Assembly: GCA_041609715.1 (NCBI GenBank)
Contig: JBFIQI010000012.1
Span: forward strand, 1-31,000
Origin: JABDLF01 sp041609715
GTDB taxonomy: Bacteria; Pseudomonadota; Gammaproteobacteria; Steroidobacterales; JABDLF01
Length of the DNA stretch: 31,000 nucleotides
Direction of reading: 5' to 3'
Part shown: piece by piece, positions 15,198 to 23,581 of the stretch
How positions within the stretch are numbered: the first letter of the stretch is position 1
Layout: every line of letters starts with the position of its first letter
Translations under genes and position numbers: made by a program
The notes under the pieces: model-generated
Database searches by the model: none
What the model saw: the letters and a program-made list of their open reading frames with translations, nothing else
Told to the model about the DNA's origin: nothing

Positions 15198-16631
15198 TTA
15201 AAGATACGGCGAAAACAGCCAGAAAAACGCGTCTCGCAAGCGGGTCGCCAGCGGCCGTTGATCCACTTCAGCCAGGGTCACCTCGCGGGACTTGCTGATT
15301 TCGCCATCTACATAAGTTTCCAGCTGTTGCACGATCCCTCGATCGAACAATTCAACCACCAGTTCGAAATTGAGGCGCAGACTGCGCGGATCGATGTTGG
15401 CGGACCCGATATGCGCGTAGTGGCTGTCCACCAAAAACAACTTGGTATGGGGAAATGGTTCGCCCTGGTAGTAAACGCGAATCCCCCGAATCAGCAGCTC
15501 CCAGAGTATGTTGCGAGTTGCCCAGTGCACGAAGGCGACATTGCTCTTGCCGGGCAATACGATCTTGATGTCGATACCGCGGGCAGCTGCCGCCTGCAGC
15601 GCGCCGATCATCTCCCGCGAGGGAAGAAAATAAGGGGTCACTATCAGAATGCGCGAGCGCGCTACCGAGATTGCGCCCAGCAGGATAATCATCAGTTTGT
15701 CCAGGTCTTCGTTGGGACCATCTACCACCGTGCGGCAACGCACATTGCCTGCAGGCTCGGTTAGCGCCTGGTGTCGCGGCATGGTGCAATCGCGGCAGAA
15801 CTCCCAGCTGCTTAGAAAAACGTCCTCCAACTGCGCAACCACCGGGCCGCGAAGCATGAAATGTATGTCTCTGGCGCAGGGCTTTTCGCCTCCGTCTACC
15901 AGGTGCCGGTCACCGATATTCATGCCGCCCGTGAATGCCAGCCCGCTATCCACCACCAGGATTTTGCGGTGATTCCTCAGGTTCAGGTACAGGGACGGCG
16001 GCAACAGACGGAAAGGCAGGAATCGCACTACGTCAATCCCTTGTGCTTGCATAACCGACGCGGCACGTGGAAACGAGTACAGTTCGCCCATGGCGTCAAC
16101 TATGACTTTGACTTCGACGCCGCGCGCCTGCGCCTCGGCAAGAGCCTCGATGAATTCCTTGCCAGTCTTGTTGGTTTCGAAGATGTAACTCACCAGGTAA
16201 ACGCGTTCCCTGGCATTGCGGATTGCATCTAACATGGGCGGGAATGCCTGCTCGCCGTTGTGCAGGATGGTAACGGAATTGCCCTCGACGACCGGCCAGT
16301 CAGCTACTGAATCCGATACCCGGGCAAGTTCGAGAAACTCGGGCGGCATATCTTTGGCCGATTCCAGGCGTTCGCGGGTCGTTTCGCCTCGCTCGAAAGG
16401 AACTGACAGGCGTCTGCGCGGTTCGCCGTGCAGTTTGCGCGCGCGGGTGCGTACGCGATTGACGCCAAACAGGTAATAGGCAAATGGGCCAAACAGGGGA
16501 AACAGCAGGCACACCGAGATCCATCCCAGGGCGGAACGCGGATCTCGCTTGTACAGCAAAGCATGGACAGCAGTCAGCGGCGCAACGATAACGTGCAGAG
16601 CCAGCGCGATGAAACCCCACATCTCGTTCAA
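15198..16631 (-). CDS. cls: Cardiolipin synthase (PLD family)
   Basis: The 477-residue protein has two N-terminal membrane helices with the PLDc_N pattern (KRDPRSALGWISVCLLFPLFGPFAYYLFG) and two phospholipase D motifs: H221-x-K223-x4-D228 (NHRKILVVD) and H395-x-K397-x4-D402 (PHTKLFLVD), each followed by GGMN or GSANID. It joins phosphatidylglycerols into cardiolipin at the inner membrane. Length fits ClsA-type enzymes. I take the TTG at 16631 as start because GGAG lies eight bases upstream; the ATG at 16622 is a fallback with only GAG right against it. It leads the four-gene - run. Confidence 0.93.
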   Translation of the reverse strand: MNEMWGFIALALHVIVAPLTAVHALLYKRDPRSALGWISVCLLFPLFGPFAYYLFGVNRVRTRARKLHGEPRRRLSVPFERGETTRERLESAKDMPPEFLELARVSDSVADWPVVEGNSVTILHNGEQAFPPMLDAIRNARERVYLVSYIFETNKTGKEFIEALAEAQARGVEVKVIVDAMGELYSFPRAASVMQAQGIDVVRFLPFRLLPPSLYLNLRNHRKILVVDSGLAFTGGMNIGDRHLVDGGEKPCARDIHFMLRGPVVAQLEDVFLSSWEFCRDCTMPRHQALTEPAGNVRCRTVVDGPNEDLDKLMIILLGAISVARSRILIVTPYFLPSREMIGALQAAAARGIDIKIVLPGKSNVAFVHWATRNILWELLIRGIRVYYQGEPFPHTKLFLVDSHYAHIGSANIDPRSLRLNFELVVELFDRGIVQQLETYVDGEISKSREVTLAEVDQRPLATRLRDAFFWLFSPYL

Positions 16632-16639
16632 TGTTCAGT

Positions 16640-16643
16640 CTCC
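16640..16643 (-). promoter_or_regulatory. Ribosome binding site deciding a TTG start for cls
   Basis: GGAG on the - strand lies eight bases before TTG (16631-16629) but 17 bases before the next ATG at 16622, favouring the TTG. Confidence 0.5.
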
Positions 16644-16725
16644 GCCATCCTCGCAGAAATCAGCATATCAGGCCCACCATATCCGGAGATGCAATCTACT
16701 GCCAGCGCACGGATAATTGCGGCCC

Positions 16726-17670
16726 ATGCAGGTACTCATCGATACCGATCCCGGTGGCGACGACGCAATTGCCTTGTTATGGCTTGTCAGCCTCCATTTG
16801 CAGCAGCGCATCAGCCTGCGGGCCATTACCACCGCCGGTGGCAACGTCGGCGCCGACAAGACCTGGCGTAACGCCCATGGCCTGCTGGGCCTGAGCGGAC
16901 TGGAGCGCATTCCCGTGGCCCGCGGCACTGACGGTACCAAGGTACGAGATGCCGCCGAGGTGCACGGTACCGATGGCATGGGGGGTCTCGCGAAGACCTT
17001 GCCAGAGCCACCGGCAAACGCCACCCACGAGAACTCTGCTGCCACCATAGTGCAGCAACTTGAAGATGAGAAGACGCCGGTTTCGCTGCTGGCCGTGGCG
17101 CCCCTCACTAATCTCGCAGCTGCCGAACGCTTGCGCGCAGGGATCTTGCGGCGTGCCGAGCGGCTCATCGTAATGGGCGGATCTTTGGGTTCCGGTAACG
17201 TGACACCGGCGGCGGAATTCAACTTCTACTTCGACGCACCGGCTGCAGCCACTGTTTTGTCTGCCAGACCGGCGAACCAGCTCGTGACCCTGGAAACCAG
17301 CACCACGCTGCGTCTGACCCCAAAACATGTCGCCACTATTATTCGGGGAATCGAAAATACCGCGGCGGCGATGTTTTTCGAAAAGTTATGTACCTTCATG
17401 GCCCGGCGCGACCGCCAGTTCCATCCACGGACGGAGGCAGCGGGTTTCCCGGTTCACGACGCCGCAACCGTGGCCTGGCTTGCCTATCCGGAACTTTTCA
17501 GCTCACAGGAGCTCCGTTTGCGTGTAGAAGTTTCAGACGGACCCTTGCAGGGACAGCTGCGGGAGCACTCCGAGGGTACACCCGCCCTGGTGGCCTCGGG
17601 TGTGAATGCGCCGCTGCTGCTTGAGAAGCTTGGCTCCGATCTGAGCCTGCTGCTCAGGCAACTCGGCTGA
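16726..17670 (+). CDS. Inosine/uridine-preferring nucleoside hydrolase
   Basis: The 314-residue protein begins with the family signature DTDPGGDDAIALL (residues 6-18), which binds calcium and ribose. Further family features are AEFNFYFDAPAA, the segment around LETSTTLRLTP and FPVHDAATVAWL, whose Asp completes the calcium site. It cleaves the N-glycosidic bond of ribonucleosides for salvage; base preference is not readable. I use the ATG at 16726 since the in-frame TTG at 16717 has no better ribosome site. It diverges from cls. Confidence 0.92.
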   Translation: MQVLIDTDPGGDDAIALLWLVSLHLQQRISLRAITTAGGNVGADKTWRNAHGLLGLSGLERIPVARGTDGTKVRDAAEVHGTDGMGGLAKTLPEPPANATHENSAATIVQQLEDEKTPVSLLAVAPLTNLAAAERLRAGILRRAERLIVMGGSLGSGNVTPAAEFNFYFDAPAAATVLSARPANQLVTLETSTTLRLTPKHVATIIRGIENTAAAMFFEKLCTFMARRDRQFHPRTEAAGFPVHDAATVAWLAYPELFSSQELRLRVEVSDGPLQGQLREHSEGTPALVASGVNAPLLLEKLGSDLSLLLRQLG

Positions 17671-17678
17671 ATGCGTCG

Positions 17679-17696
17679 GCATTACGCCATTAATGC
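17679..17696 (+). terminator. Hairpin after the nucleoside hydrolase gene
   Basis: GCATTA at 17679-17684 pairs perfectly with TAATGC at 17691-17696 across a six-base loop, and ATGC at 17671 can extend with GCAT at 17697. It starts eight bases after the stop. No T-run follows, so a termination role is uncertain. Confidence 0.3.
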
Positions 17697-17775
17697 GCAT
17701 AGGCTAGACTTAGGGCCGGTGGCGTGGGTCACGGCAGAGAACTTAGGACACTTACTCAAATAAGCGGAGATAAAT

Positions 17776-18357
17776 ATGTCGAGAAATCTCACTGGCATCG
17801 CAAGTGCATTGACGGTCTTGTTGTTAGCTGCGTGTGCCTCCAGTCCACCGGCCGAGGACAATGTTGTTGTCGCCGGAACCCACAGTGAAAAAACAGTTTT
17901 GAAAGAGGCTGAAGATTTCTTTGGCGAGGGTGCGGCCGGGCTTGCCGATGTAGTGGAAGCTGCCTTCCGTGAGCAAGGCAGGCCCAATGCTTACATCAAA
18001 GGTGAAGAAGTCGGCGGCGCAATTGGTGTTGGCCTGCGCTATGGCGCCGGCACACTGGTGCTGGCGAACGGCGAGACCCGCACTGTTTACTGGCAGGGAC
18101 CATCCGTTGGCTTCGATATCGGCGGTAACGCCGCGAAGGCCTTCATCCTGGTGTACAACCTGCCGGATACCGATACGCTGTTTCAGCGCTTTCCGGGAGT
18201 CGAGGGCAGCCTGTATTTTGTCGGCGGTGTCAGCGTCAACTATAACCAGAGCGGCAAAACGGTGCTGGCGCCAATCCGCTTCGGAGTTGGCTGGCGCCAG
18301 GGCGCCAATATTGGTTACCTGCACATGACCCGCGAGAAGTCCTGGGTTCCGTTCTGA
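17776..18357 (+). CDS. DUF1134/EipA-like envelope lipoprotein
   Basis: The 193-residue protein has a lipoprotein signal (LLLAAC, lipidated Cys20) and a C-terminal domain matching DUF1134, the family of EipA, a periplasmic protein needed for envelope integrity in Brucella. Family blocks visible are GGAIGVGLRYGAGTL, VYWQGPSVGFDIGGNA, FILVYNLPDTDTLFQRFPGVEG, YFVGGVSVNY, and APIRFGVGWRQGANIGYL. The ribosome site GGAG lies seven bases before the ATG. The family is best known from alphaproteobacteria, where the proteins are usually soluble; here it appears tethered to a membrane. It converges on the lipoprotein gene at 18392. Confidence 0.85.
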   Translation: MSRNLTGIASALTVLLLAACASSPPAEDNVVVAGTHSEKTVLKEAEDFFGEGAAGLADVVEAAFREQGRPNAYIKGEEVGGAIGVGLRYGAGTLVLANGETRTVYWQGPSVGFDIGGNAAKAFILVYNLPDTDTLFQRFPGVEGSLYFVGGVSVNYNQSGKTVLAPIRFGVGWRQGANIGYLHMTREKSWVPF

Positions 18358-18373
18358 GCAACTGCTTGCGGCC

Positions 18374-18388
18374 GCCACCGCTGGTGGC
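18374..18388. terminator. Hairpin between convergent lipoprotein genes
   Basis: GCCACC (18374-18379) pairs with GGTGGC (18383-18388) around a three-base loop, in the 34-base gap between the two stops. No T-run follows on either strand. Confidence 0.3.
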
Positions 18389-18391
18389 AGA

Positions 18392-19252
18392 TCAGGAATC
18401 TACTCCATCCGCTTCGCTGTCCTGGCGCAGTTCGAGCTGCAGGCCCGTGGGCATCCAGCGACCGTCGGCTCGCCGCATGGCGACGTCAAATTCCTGCTTT
18501 GTGCCCAGCAGGTCAAAACGCACGCGCACCAGCGCGGTATCTCCCTGCTGGTGCAGAGTTTCGGCCCGTACCGAAGACAGCACGTCATCCAGGTTAAATT
18601 CATATACCTGCAGTGCGTTTTTGGTAGCGGCCAGCAGCAGCCCGGCACGCCCAACCATATCCTCGAACTCCAGCGCCTGCAGGTCCGCGGCTTCCTGGAG
18701 CTCCATCTTGCGGGCCCCTGACACCCAGATGGTAAGCGCCTGACGCGCGAGGACAGGATCCGCCAGGTCCCGGCCGGCAGCCCATTTGCCCAGGGCCCCC
18801 AGCAGTTCATTGGCAGAATCCTTCTGGGCCTGGGTGAAGGCTTCGTTGTTGGAGATGCTGGCGTGACCCATGGTCTGGGCCGCTATCAGCATCAGCGGCA
18901 AATTCTCTCTTGCTGCTTCCAGCTTGGGACCGATTTCGGCCATCAACTCGTCCACAAAAACACCATCACTGATTCGCGCCAGGAACTGGTTGAGCTGTGC
19001 GGCATCCGCGGGAGCTATTTCTCCAGCCCGCGCGGCGTTCCATTCCTCACGCGCCTCGGCGTATTCGCTGACGCTCAGGGACTGACGCAACAAGATCTCG
19101 ATGTCGTTTGCGCGCAGCGCTTCGCTCATGGCCAGCACCGCGCCGTGAGGCGTTGCGCTAGTCGCGGTCAGATCCTCTTCCTGGCGGCTACAGGCAAACA
19201 GCACCAGCAGCGTGACGGACAGGAAAATAAAATTACGGTACGGCTGGTTCAT
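18392..19252 (-). CDS. Predicted lipoprotein of unknown function
   Basis: The 286-residue product starts at 19252 (MNQPYRNF) with a hydrophobic signal ending LVLFAC, so Cys21 is the likely lipidation site although Phe at -2 is unusual. The rest is helical and Ala/Leu/Glu-rich, ending with a beta segment (ALVRVRFDLLGTKQEFDVAMRRADGRWMPTG) that looks like a small folded domain of the kind seen in DUF-type stress lipoproteins. No family is recognised. It follows the membrane receiver gene by 83 bases on the same strand and may be the third gene of the pepN run. Confidence 0.7.
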   Translation of the reverse strand: MNQPYRNFIFLSVTLLVLFACSRQEEDLTATSATPHGAVLAMSEALRANDIEILLRQSLSVSEYAEAREEWNAARAGEIAPADAAQLNQFLARISDGVFVDELMAEIGPKLEAARENLPLMLIAAQTMGHASISNNEAFTQAQKDSANELLGALGKWAAGRDLADPVLARQALTIWVSGARKMELQEAADLQALEFEDMVGRAGLLLAATKNALQVYEFNLDDVLSSVRAETLHQQGDTALVRVRFDLLGTKQEFDVAMRRADGRWMPTGLQLELRQDSEADGVDS

Positions 19253-19335
19253 GTAGGCCCCCGACGAGCAGGTCATGCCGCTGCTGCGCAGCGGCGGTGG
19301 TTGTCTGACAACAGACCGGCGCCCTTCCGATAAGT

Positions 19336-20718
19336 TCAGGGCGCAGGAAAAGGCCAGTCAGGGTCGGGCAGCAAAGCGACTTCCAGTCGGTTATTCTTCT
19401 GCGCCGCGGCGTTCCACTCGCCGGCGGTGGCCCCACTCCGCGGGTAAGAATACAGCTCACGTGAGTCTGCGCGACCGTGATGCACAATCTGAATTTCGAT
19501 ATTACCGGTTTCCAGCAGTCTGGAACTGTCAAGAAAATTAGTGAACTCGAGAGACTGGCGTTCTGCCACCGACATCGAATCGTCCAGCGGATGGCCGATC
19601 AAGGTGCACTGATCCACCGGCAGCTCCGGTGCGGCCAGTGAATAGCCTGAGTTGTCATCACCCACCAGGCAGAATCGTCCCAGATGCGTCTCGAGCCGCA
19701 GCACGCCCTGGAAGCCAAGACTGTCGAGGCGCTCCAGCAGTCCCTGCACCATGTCCAGGCGCTGGCCATCCAGGGCCAGCTCCGAAAAACCGATGCGGTT
19801 GCCCTGGTTCGTTGCCCACTCGAGTGCTGATAACATGCGATACAGCTGGTCGCCAGCCGTGGCCAGACGCGCCCGCAGACTGCCGAGCTGATCCTGCCTG
19901 ATGGTGCTGGAGCCGCCGGCCATCACCCTCTGTACACCGCGCTGGTTGGATAGCTCCTGCTGGACCCGACTGAGTTCATCAGCAGATTTGTAGCCACTCC
20001 ACAGTAACCAGGCGCTGGCCAGCAACAGTACCAGGGTAAACCACATCCATAGCGTGGAAACTTCGCCACCAGGGGTTTCGACGACAGCCTCGGCGGCCTT
20101 TTCGCCAGCCTCTTCGAGGCGCGCCGCCTCCGCGCGTTGCTCTGCAAGAATCTCCTGGGCAACCTGGCGCGCGAAAGCACGATGACTCGCCAGGATATCG
20201 GTCCGCAACTCGTGACGCTGTTCCGACAGCATCCGCTCTACCAGTCCCTTCAGCTGGATGCCCGGCGGTTCACCATCTGCACGCCGCCGGTCATCGCGTT
20301 TGAGCACCGGCGGTGCCTTGCCCTTATCGCGCTCTCCGCGCTGGTCTCTCACCAGCCCCAGCCGCTGCAAAACCTTGAACAATTCAGCCGGCTCAACCTG
20401 CTTGGGCAAGACGCCGACTGCACCCAGCGCACGCGCCTGCCCCACATACAACTCTCCTTCCTTGGCCGTGTACATCATCACCGGGATCATCGCGGTTTTG
20501 GGATCGTTCTTGATGGCCTTGACGGCCTGCAGGCCATCCATTCCCGGCATGGTGTGATCCATGAATATGGCATCGGGCCGCTTTTTCTGCAGATAGTCGA
20601 GCGCTTGCTCTGCGGACTCCGCCGTCTCAACCTCCAGCCCGTGCTTTTCGAGCAGACGCCGCAGTATCAGGCGTGCGGAGCGCGAATCGTCCACCACCAA
20701 TGCTCGTTTTATAGTCAT
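19336..20718 (-). CDS. Receiver domain fused to a transmembrane segment and degenerate OmpA-like tail
   Basis: The 460-residue protein begins with a complete receiver domain (1-122): acidic pair D10-D11, phospho-acceptor Asp54 (IFMDHTMPGMDG), Thr84 and Lys106. A charged, coiled-coil region follows (about 125-215), then one transmembrane helix (about 222-242, LWMWFTLVLLLASAWLLW). A second coiled coil (about 245-300) leads to a globular end. The last 60 residues (IEIQIVHHGRADSRELYS ... AAQKNNRLEVALLP) resemble the end of an OmpA-like peptidoglycan-binding domain, but weakly. The receiver should be cytoplasmic and the end periplasmic. The ATG overlaps the pepN stop (TGATG), so it is coupled to pepN. 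No kinase is nearby. Confidence 0.78.
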   Translation of the reverse strand: MTIKRALVVDDSRSARLILRRLLEKHGLEVETAESAEQALDYLQKKRPDAIFMDHTMPGMDGLQAVKAIKNDPKTAMIPVMMYTAKEGELYVGQARALGAVGVLPKQVEPAELFKVLQRLGLVRDQRGERDKGKAPPVLKRDDRRRADGEPPGIQLKGLVERMLSEQRHELRTDILASHRAFARQVAQEILAEQRAEAARLEEAGEKAAEAVVETPGGEVSTLWMWFTLVLLLASAWLLWSGYKSADELSRVQQELSNQRGVQRVMAGGSSTIRQDQLGSLRARLATAGDQLYRMLSALEWATNQGNRIGFSELALDGQRLDMVQGLLERLDSLGFQGVLRLETHLGRFCLVGDDNSGYSLAAPELPVDQCTLIGHPLDDSMSVAERQSLEFTNFLDSSRLLETGNIEIQIVHHGRADSRELYSYPRSGATAGEWNAAAQKNNRLEVALLPDPDWPFPAP

Positions 20719-23378
20719 CAGGATTTGCTCCCGGCAGCAGCTTTATCCAGGCTTTTGCTCACTTGTTCATACAGGTTGCGGGACAGGTCGTCGACATCGG
20801 CCATGCGCATCAACTCTGCGCGCATCATAGCCCGGCGATGCTCACCGTAGCGATGCCAGCGCGTTAACGGCCCGACCAGTCGGGCCGCGGTACTGGGGTT
20901 GAAACCATCCAGCCTGAGAACCTGCTCGGCCAGCAGCCGGTAGCCGCTGCCATCCGCCAAATGAAACCCATAATGGTTCGTTTCCGCATAAGCCCCGATG
21001 AGCGAGCGCACCCGGTTGGGATTTTCGAGATGAAATCCCGGGTGCGCAAGCAGCTGTTCTACCCGTGCCCGGGTCGTGGCCAGCGGCGCCGTCGCCTGCA
21101 CGCTAAACCACTTATCCATGACCAGGGGCTCCTGGGACCAGTGTTGTTCGAACGCCTCGATGGCTGCTTCGCCTTCCGGGCACCCGGCATGCACCAGTGC
21201 CCTGAGTGCGCCGACCTGCTCCGTCATATTGCGGGCCTGCTGCACACGCTCAAGAGCAAGCTGGCGCCAGCTGTCTTCCGGGGCCAGCACCAGATAGTCG
21301 AGGCAGACCCCTGCGAGGCGGCGCCTGGCGCTCGCTGCCGGGCTGCCGTCGTCGGGTGCGACATCGGCATTCCGTTGGAAAGCTCTCGCCAGCGCGGGCT
21401 GCAGTGCCGCCACCAGTGCCTGGCCGAATCGCTGGTGGGCCTCATGGATGGCTTCCACATCGACCTGGGCCAACCTGCCGGAAAGTTCATTTTCGTCCGG
21501 CAGTTTGAGGGCTTCGGCCAGCATGGCCGGGTCCAGGGAATCGTCGGTCAGCATTGCTTGCAGGGCATCGAAGTAGCAGTCCGGATGATGCTCGTTGCCG
21601 GTACCCGAGTCTCTGCAATTGAGTATCAGCCGGGTGGCCAGCTGCTCACCCGCATCCCAGCGATTGAATGGATCGGTGTCATTGACCATCAGGAACGCAA
21701 GCTCCGCGTCGGAGCGTTCCATCAGCAATTCAACGGGAGCAGAAAAATCGCGCAACACAGACAGGCTGGGCGGCACCGAAATATCGGCAAAACGGAAAGT
21801 CTGCTCGGTATCCTTTAATTCCAGAACGCGGCTGCCGCTCACAGAAACCTGTTCGCCTTCCAGGCGCAGGGCAATCTCATGACCGTCCGGATCCAGCAAT
21901 CCGACCCGCACCGGTATGTGCAGGGGCTGCCATTTGTCCTCGGCCACGCCGTCCGGCGGAAGCTGGCGCAAGGTCACATGAAAACATTGTGCCTGGGGCT
22001 CGTATTGGGTTGTCACTTCCAGCCTCGGCGTGCCGGCCTGATGATACCAGCGCCGAAATTGCTGCAGCTGAATGCCCGTCGCATCCTCCATTGCGCGCAG
22101 GAAATCCTCGGTAGTGGCAGCCTCGCCGTCATGACTGGCGAAATACAGATCCATGCCGCGGCGAAACCCTCGTTCGCCGAGCAGCGTCTGGATCATGCGG
22201 ATCACCTCTGCACCCTTGTTGTATACGGTTGCCGTGTAGAAGTTATTTATTTCCATGTAGGAGGCTGGTTGAATGGCATGCGCCATGGGCCCGGCGTCCT
22301 CGGCAAACTGGCGTTTGCGCAAAAAGCGTACGTCCTCGATGCGCTTGAGCGCCCGGCTATGCCGATCTGCGGTGAATTCCTGGTCACGAAAGACCGTCAG
22401 GCCCTCCTTCAGGGTCAGCTGGAACCAGTCGCGACATGTGACCCGGTTGCCCGACCAGTTATGGAAATACTCATGCGCAACCACAGTTTCAATTGCAATG
22501 AAGTCCCGGTCCGTGGCAGTTTCCGGGCGCGCCAGTACATATTTTGAATTGAATATGTTGAGGCCTTTGTTTTCCATCGCCCCCATGTTGAAATCGTCAA
22601 CCGCAACGATCATGTAGATATCCAGATCGTATTCCCGGCCAAAGCGCTCTTCATCCCAGCGCATGGCGTTCTGCAAACACCGGAGCGCGTGCTGGCACTT
22701 GTCAACATTATGGTCTTCTACGTAGACCCGGAGCTGGACACGACGGCCAGAGCAGGTGGTGAACTCGTCAGCAACGCAGGCCAGGCGACCCGCAACCAGC
22801 GCAAACAGGTAACTTGGCTTGGGAAACGGGTCTTCCCAGCGCGCAAAATGGCGGCCATTTTCCAATGCGCCGGATTCAACCGGGTTGCCGTTGGCCAGTA
22901 AGACCGGGTAGGCAGCCTTGTCGGCCTCGATGATGACACTGAAGCGCGCGAGCACATCAGGCCTGTCAGGATAATAGGTGATCTTGCGAAACCCCTCGGC
23001 TTCGCACTGCGTACAGAAGTTGCCACCCGACTTGTACAAACCCTCCAGGCTGGCATTTTTTTCAGGATGAATCAGGGTCTCGATTTCCAGCGTGAAGGGC
23101 TCGCCCGGATCCTCGATGACGAGCCCCTCTTCGTCCACCCGATAGGCATCTGCCGCCAGCTTGCGGCCATCCTTCAAGAGCCGTACCAGCTCCAGATCAT
23201 GCCCGTCCAGCACCAATACGCGGCTATCCTGCTGCTGATTGCGGCGCATTGTCATGCGGCTCGAGACCCGGGTGAAATCTTCGAACAAGCTGAAGCGCAA
23301 TTCCACCCTGTCCACCAGGTAGGCCGGTGGCGTGTAGTCCGAGAGATGTACCGATCTGGGTGCGACGTGCCTGGCCAT
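20718..23378 (-). CDS. pepN: Aminopeptidase N
   Basis: The 886-residue protein is a full-length M1 aminopeptidase of the E. coli PepN type. GAMENKG (266-272) binds the substrate amino terminus, H302-EYF-H306 with Glu325 in LKEGLTVFRDQEF forms the zinc site, and YNKGAEVIRM carries the transition-state Tyr. The C-terminal alpha-helical half is complete and ends KSLDKAAAGS. It trims N-terminal residues from peptides in the cytoplasm. The ATG at 23378 has only a weak ribosome site. The stop overlaps the next start by one base. Confidence 0.97.
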   Translation of the reverse strand: MARHVAPRSVHLSDYTPPAYLVDRVELRFSLFEDFTRVSSRMTMRRNQQQDSRVLVLDGHDLELVRLLKDGRKLAADAYRVDEEGLVIEDPGEPFTLEIETLIHPEKNASLEGLYKSGGNFCTQCEAEGFRKITYYPDRPDVLARFSVIIEADKAAYPVLLANGNPVESGALENGRHFARWEDPFPKPSYLFALVAGRLACVADEFTTCSGRRVQLRVYVEDHNVDKCQHALRCLQNAMRWDEERFGREYDLDIYMIVAVDDFNMGAMENKGLNIFNSKYVLARPETATDRDFIAIETVVAHEYFHNWSGNRVTCRDWFQLTLKEGLTVFRDQEFTADRHSRALKRIEDVRFLRKRQFAEDAGPMAHAIQPASYMEINNFYTATVYNKGAEVIRMIQTLLGERGFRRGMDLYFASHDGEAATTEDFLRAMEDATGIQLQQFRRWYHQAGTPRLEVTTQYEPQAQCFHVTLRQLPPDGVAEDKWQPLHIPVRVGLLDPDGHEIALRLEGEQVSVSGSRVLELKDTEQTFRFADISVPPSLSVLRDFSAPVELLMERSDAELAFLMVNDTDPFNRWDAGEQLATRLILNCRDSGTGNEHHPDCYFDALQAMLTDDSLDPAMLAEALKLPDENELSGRLAQVDVEAIHEAHQRFGQALVAALQPALARAFQRNADVAPDDGSPAASARRRLAGVCLDYLVLAPEDSWRQLALERVQQARNMTEQVGALRALVHAGCPEGEAAIEAFEQHWSQEPLVMDKWFSVQATAPLATTRARVEQLLAHPGFHLENPNRVRSLIGAYAETNHYGFHLADGSGYRLLAEQVLRLDGFNPSTAARLVGPLTRWHRYGEHRRAMMRAELMRMADVDDLSRNLYEQVSKSLDKAAAGSKS

Positions 23379-23534
23379 TATTGTTGTATCCGGGACCCTT
23401 CCTTATCAATTTCCAGGCAGCGAGCCGCTGAGAGCAGGCGGCCAAGCATCGAGGCAACGCTATTTTACATAAATTTGGCAGGCACCCCGGTCACGCCACC
23501 CAGGCCAGACCCCCACGAGGTCTCTAAGCAGCCA

Positions 23535-23569
23535 GACTCGAAGCGCTTCGAGTCGTTGCAACTCGCGAG
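23535..23569. promoter_or_regulatory. Three adjacent perfect palindromes upstream of the glycerophosphodiesterase gene
   Basis: A 20-base perfect palindrome spans 23535-23554 (half site GACTCGAAGC). It is followed without gap by the 8-base palindrome GTTGCAAC (23555-23562) and then CTCGCGAG (23562-23569). TTGCAA at 23556 could be a -35 with GATATG (23579-23584) as -10 at 17 bases. If so, the palindromes overlap a promoter and may be an operator. No terminator-like T-run follows. The function is inferred from position only. Confidence 0.4.
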
Positions 23570-23581
23570 AGCTAATCTGAT

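Noticed and set aside
20961..21818. Open frame of 285 codons on the + strand
   Set aside because: It is antisense to pepN, which is complete and motif-supported.
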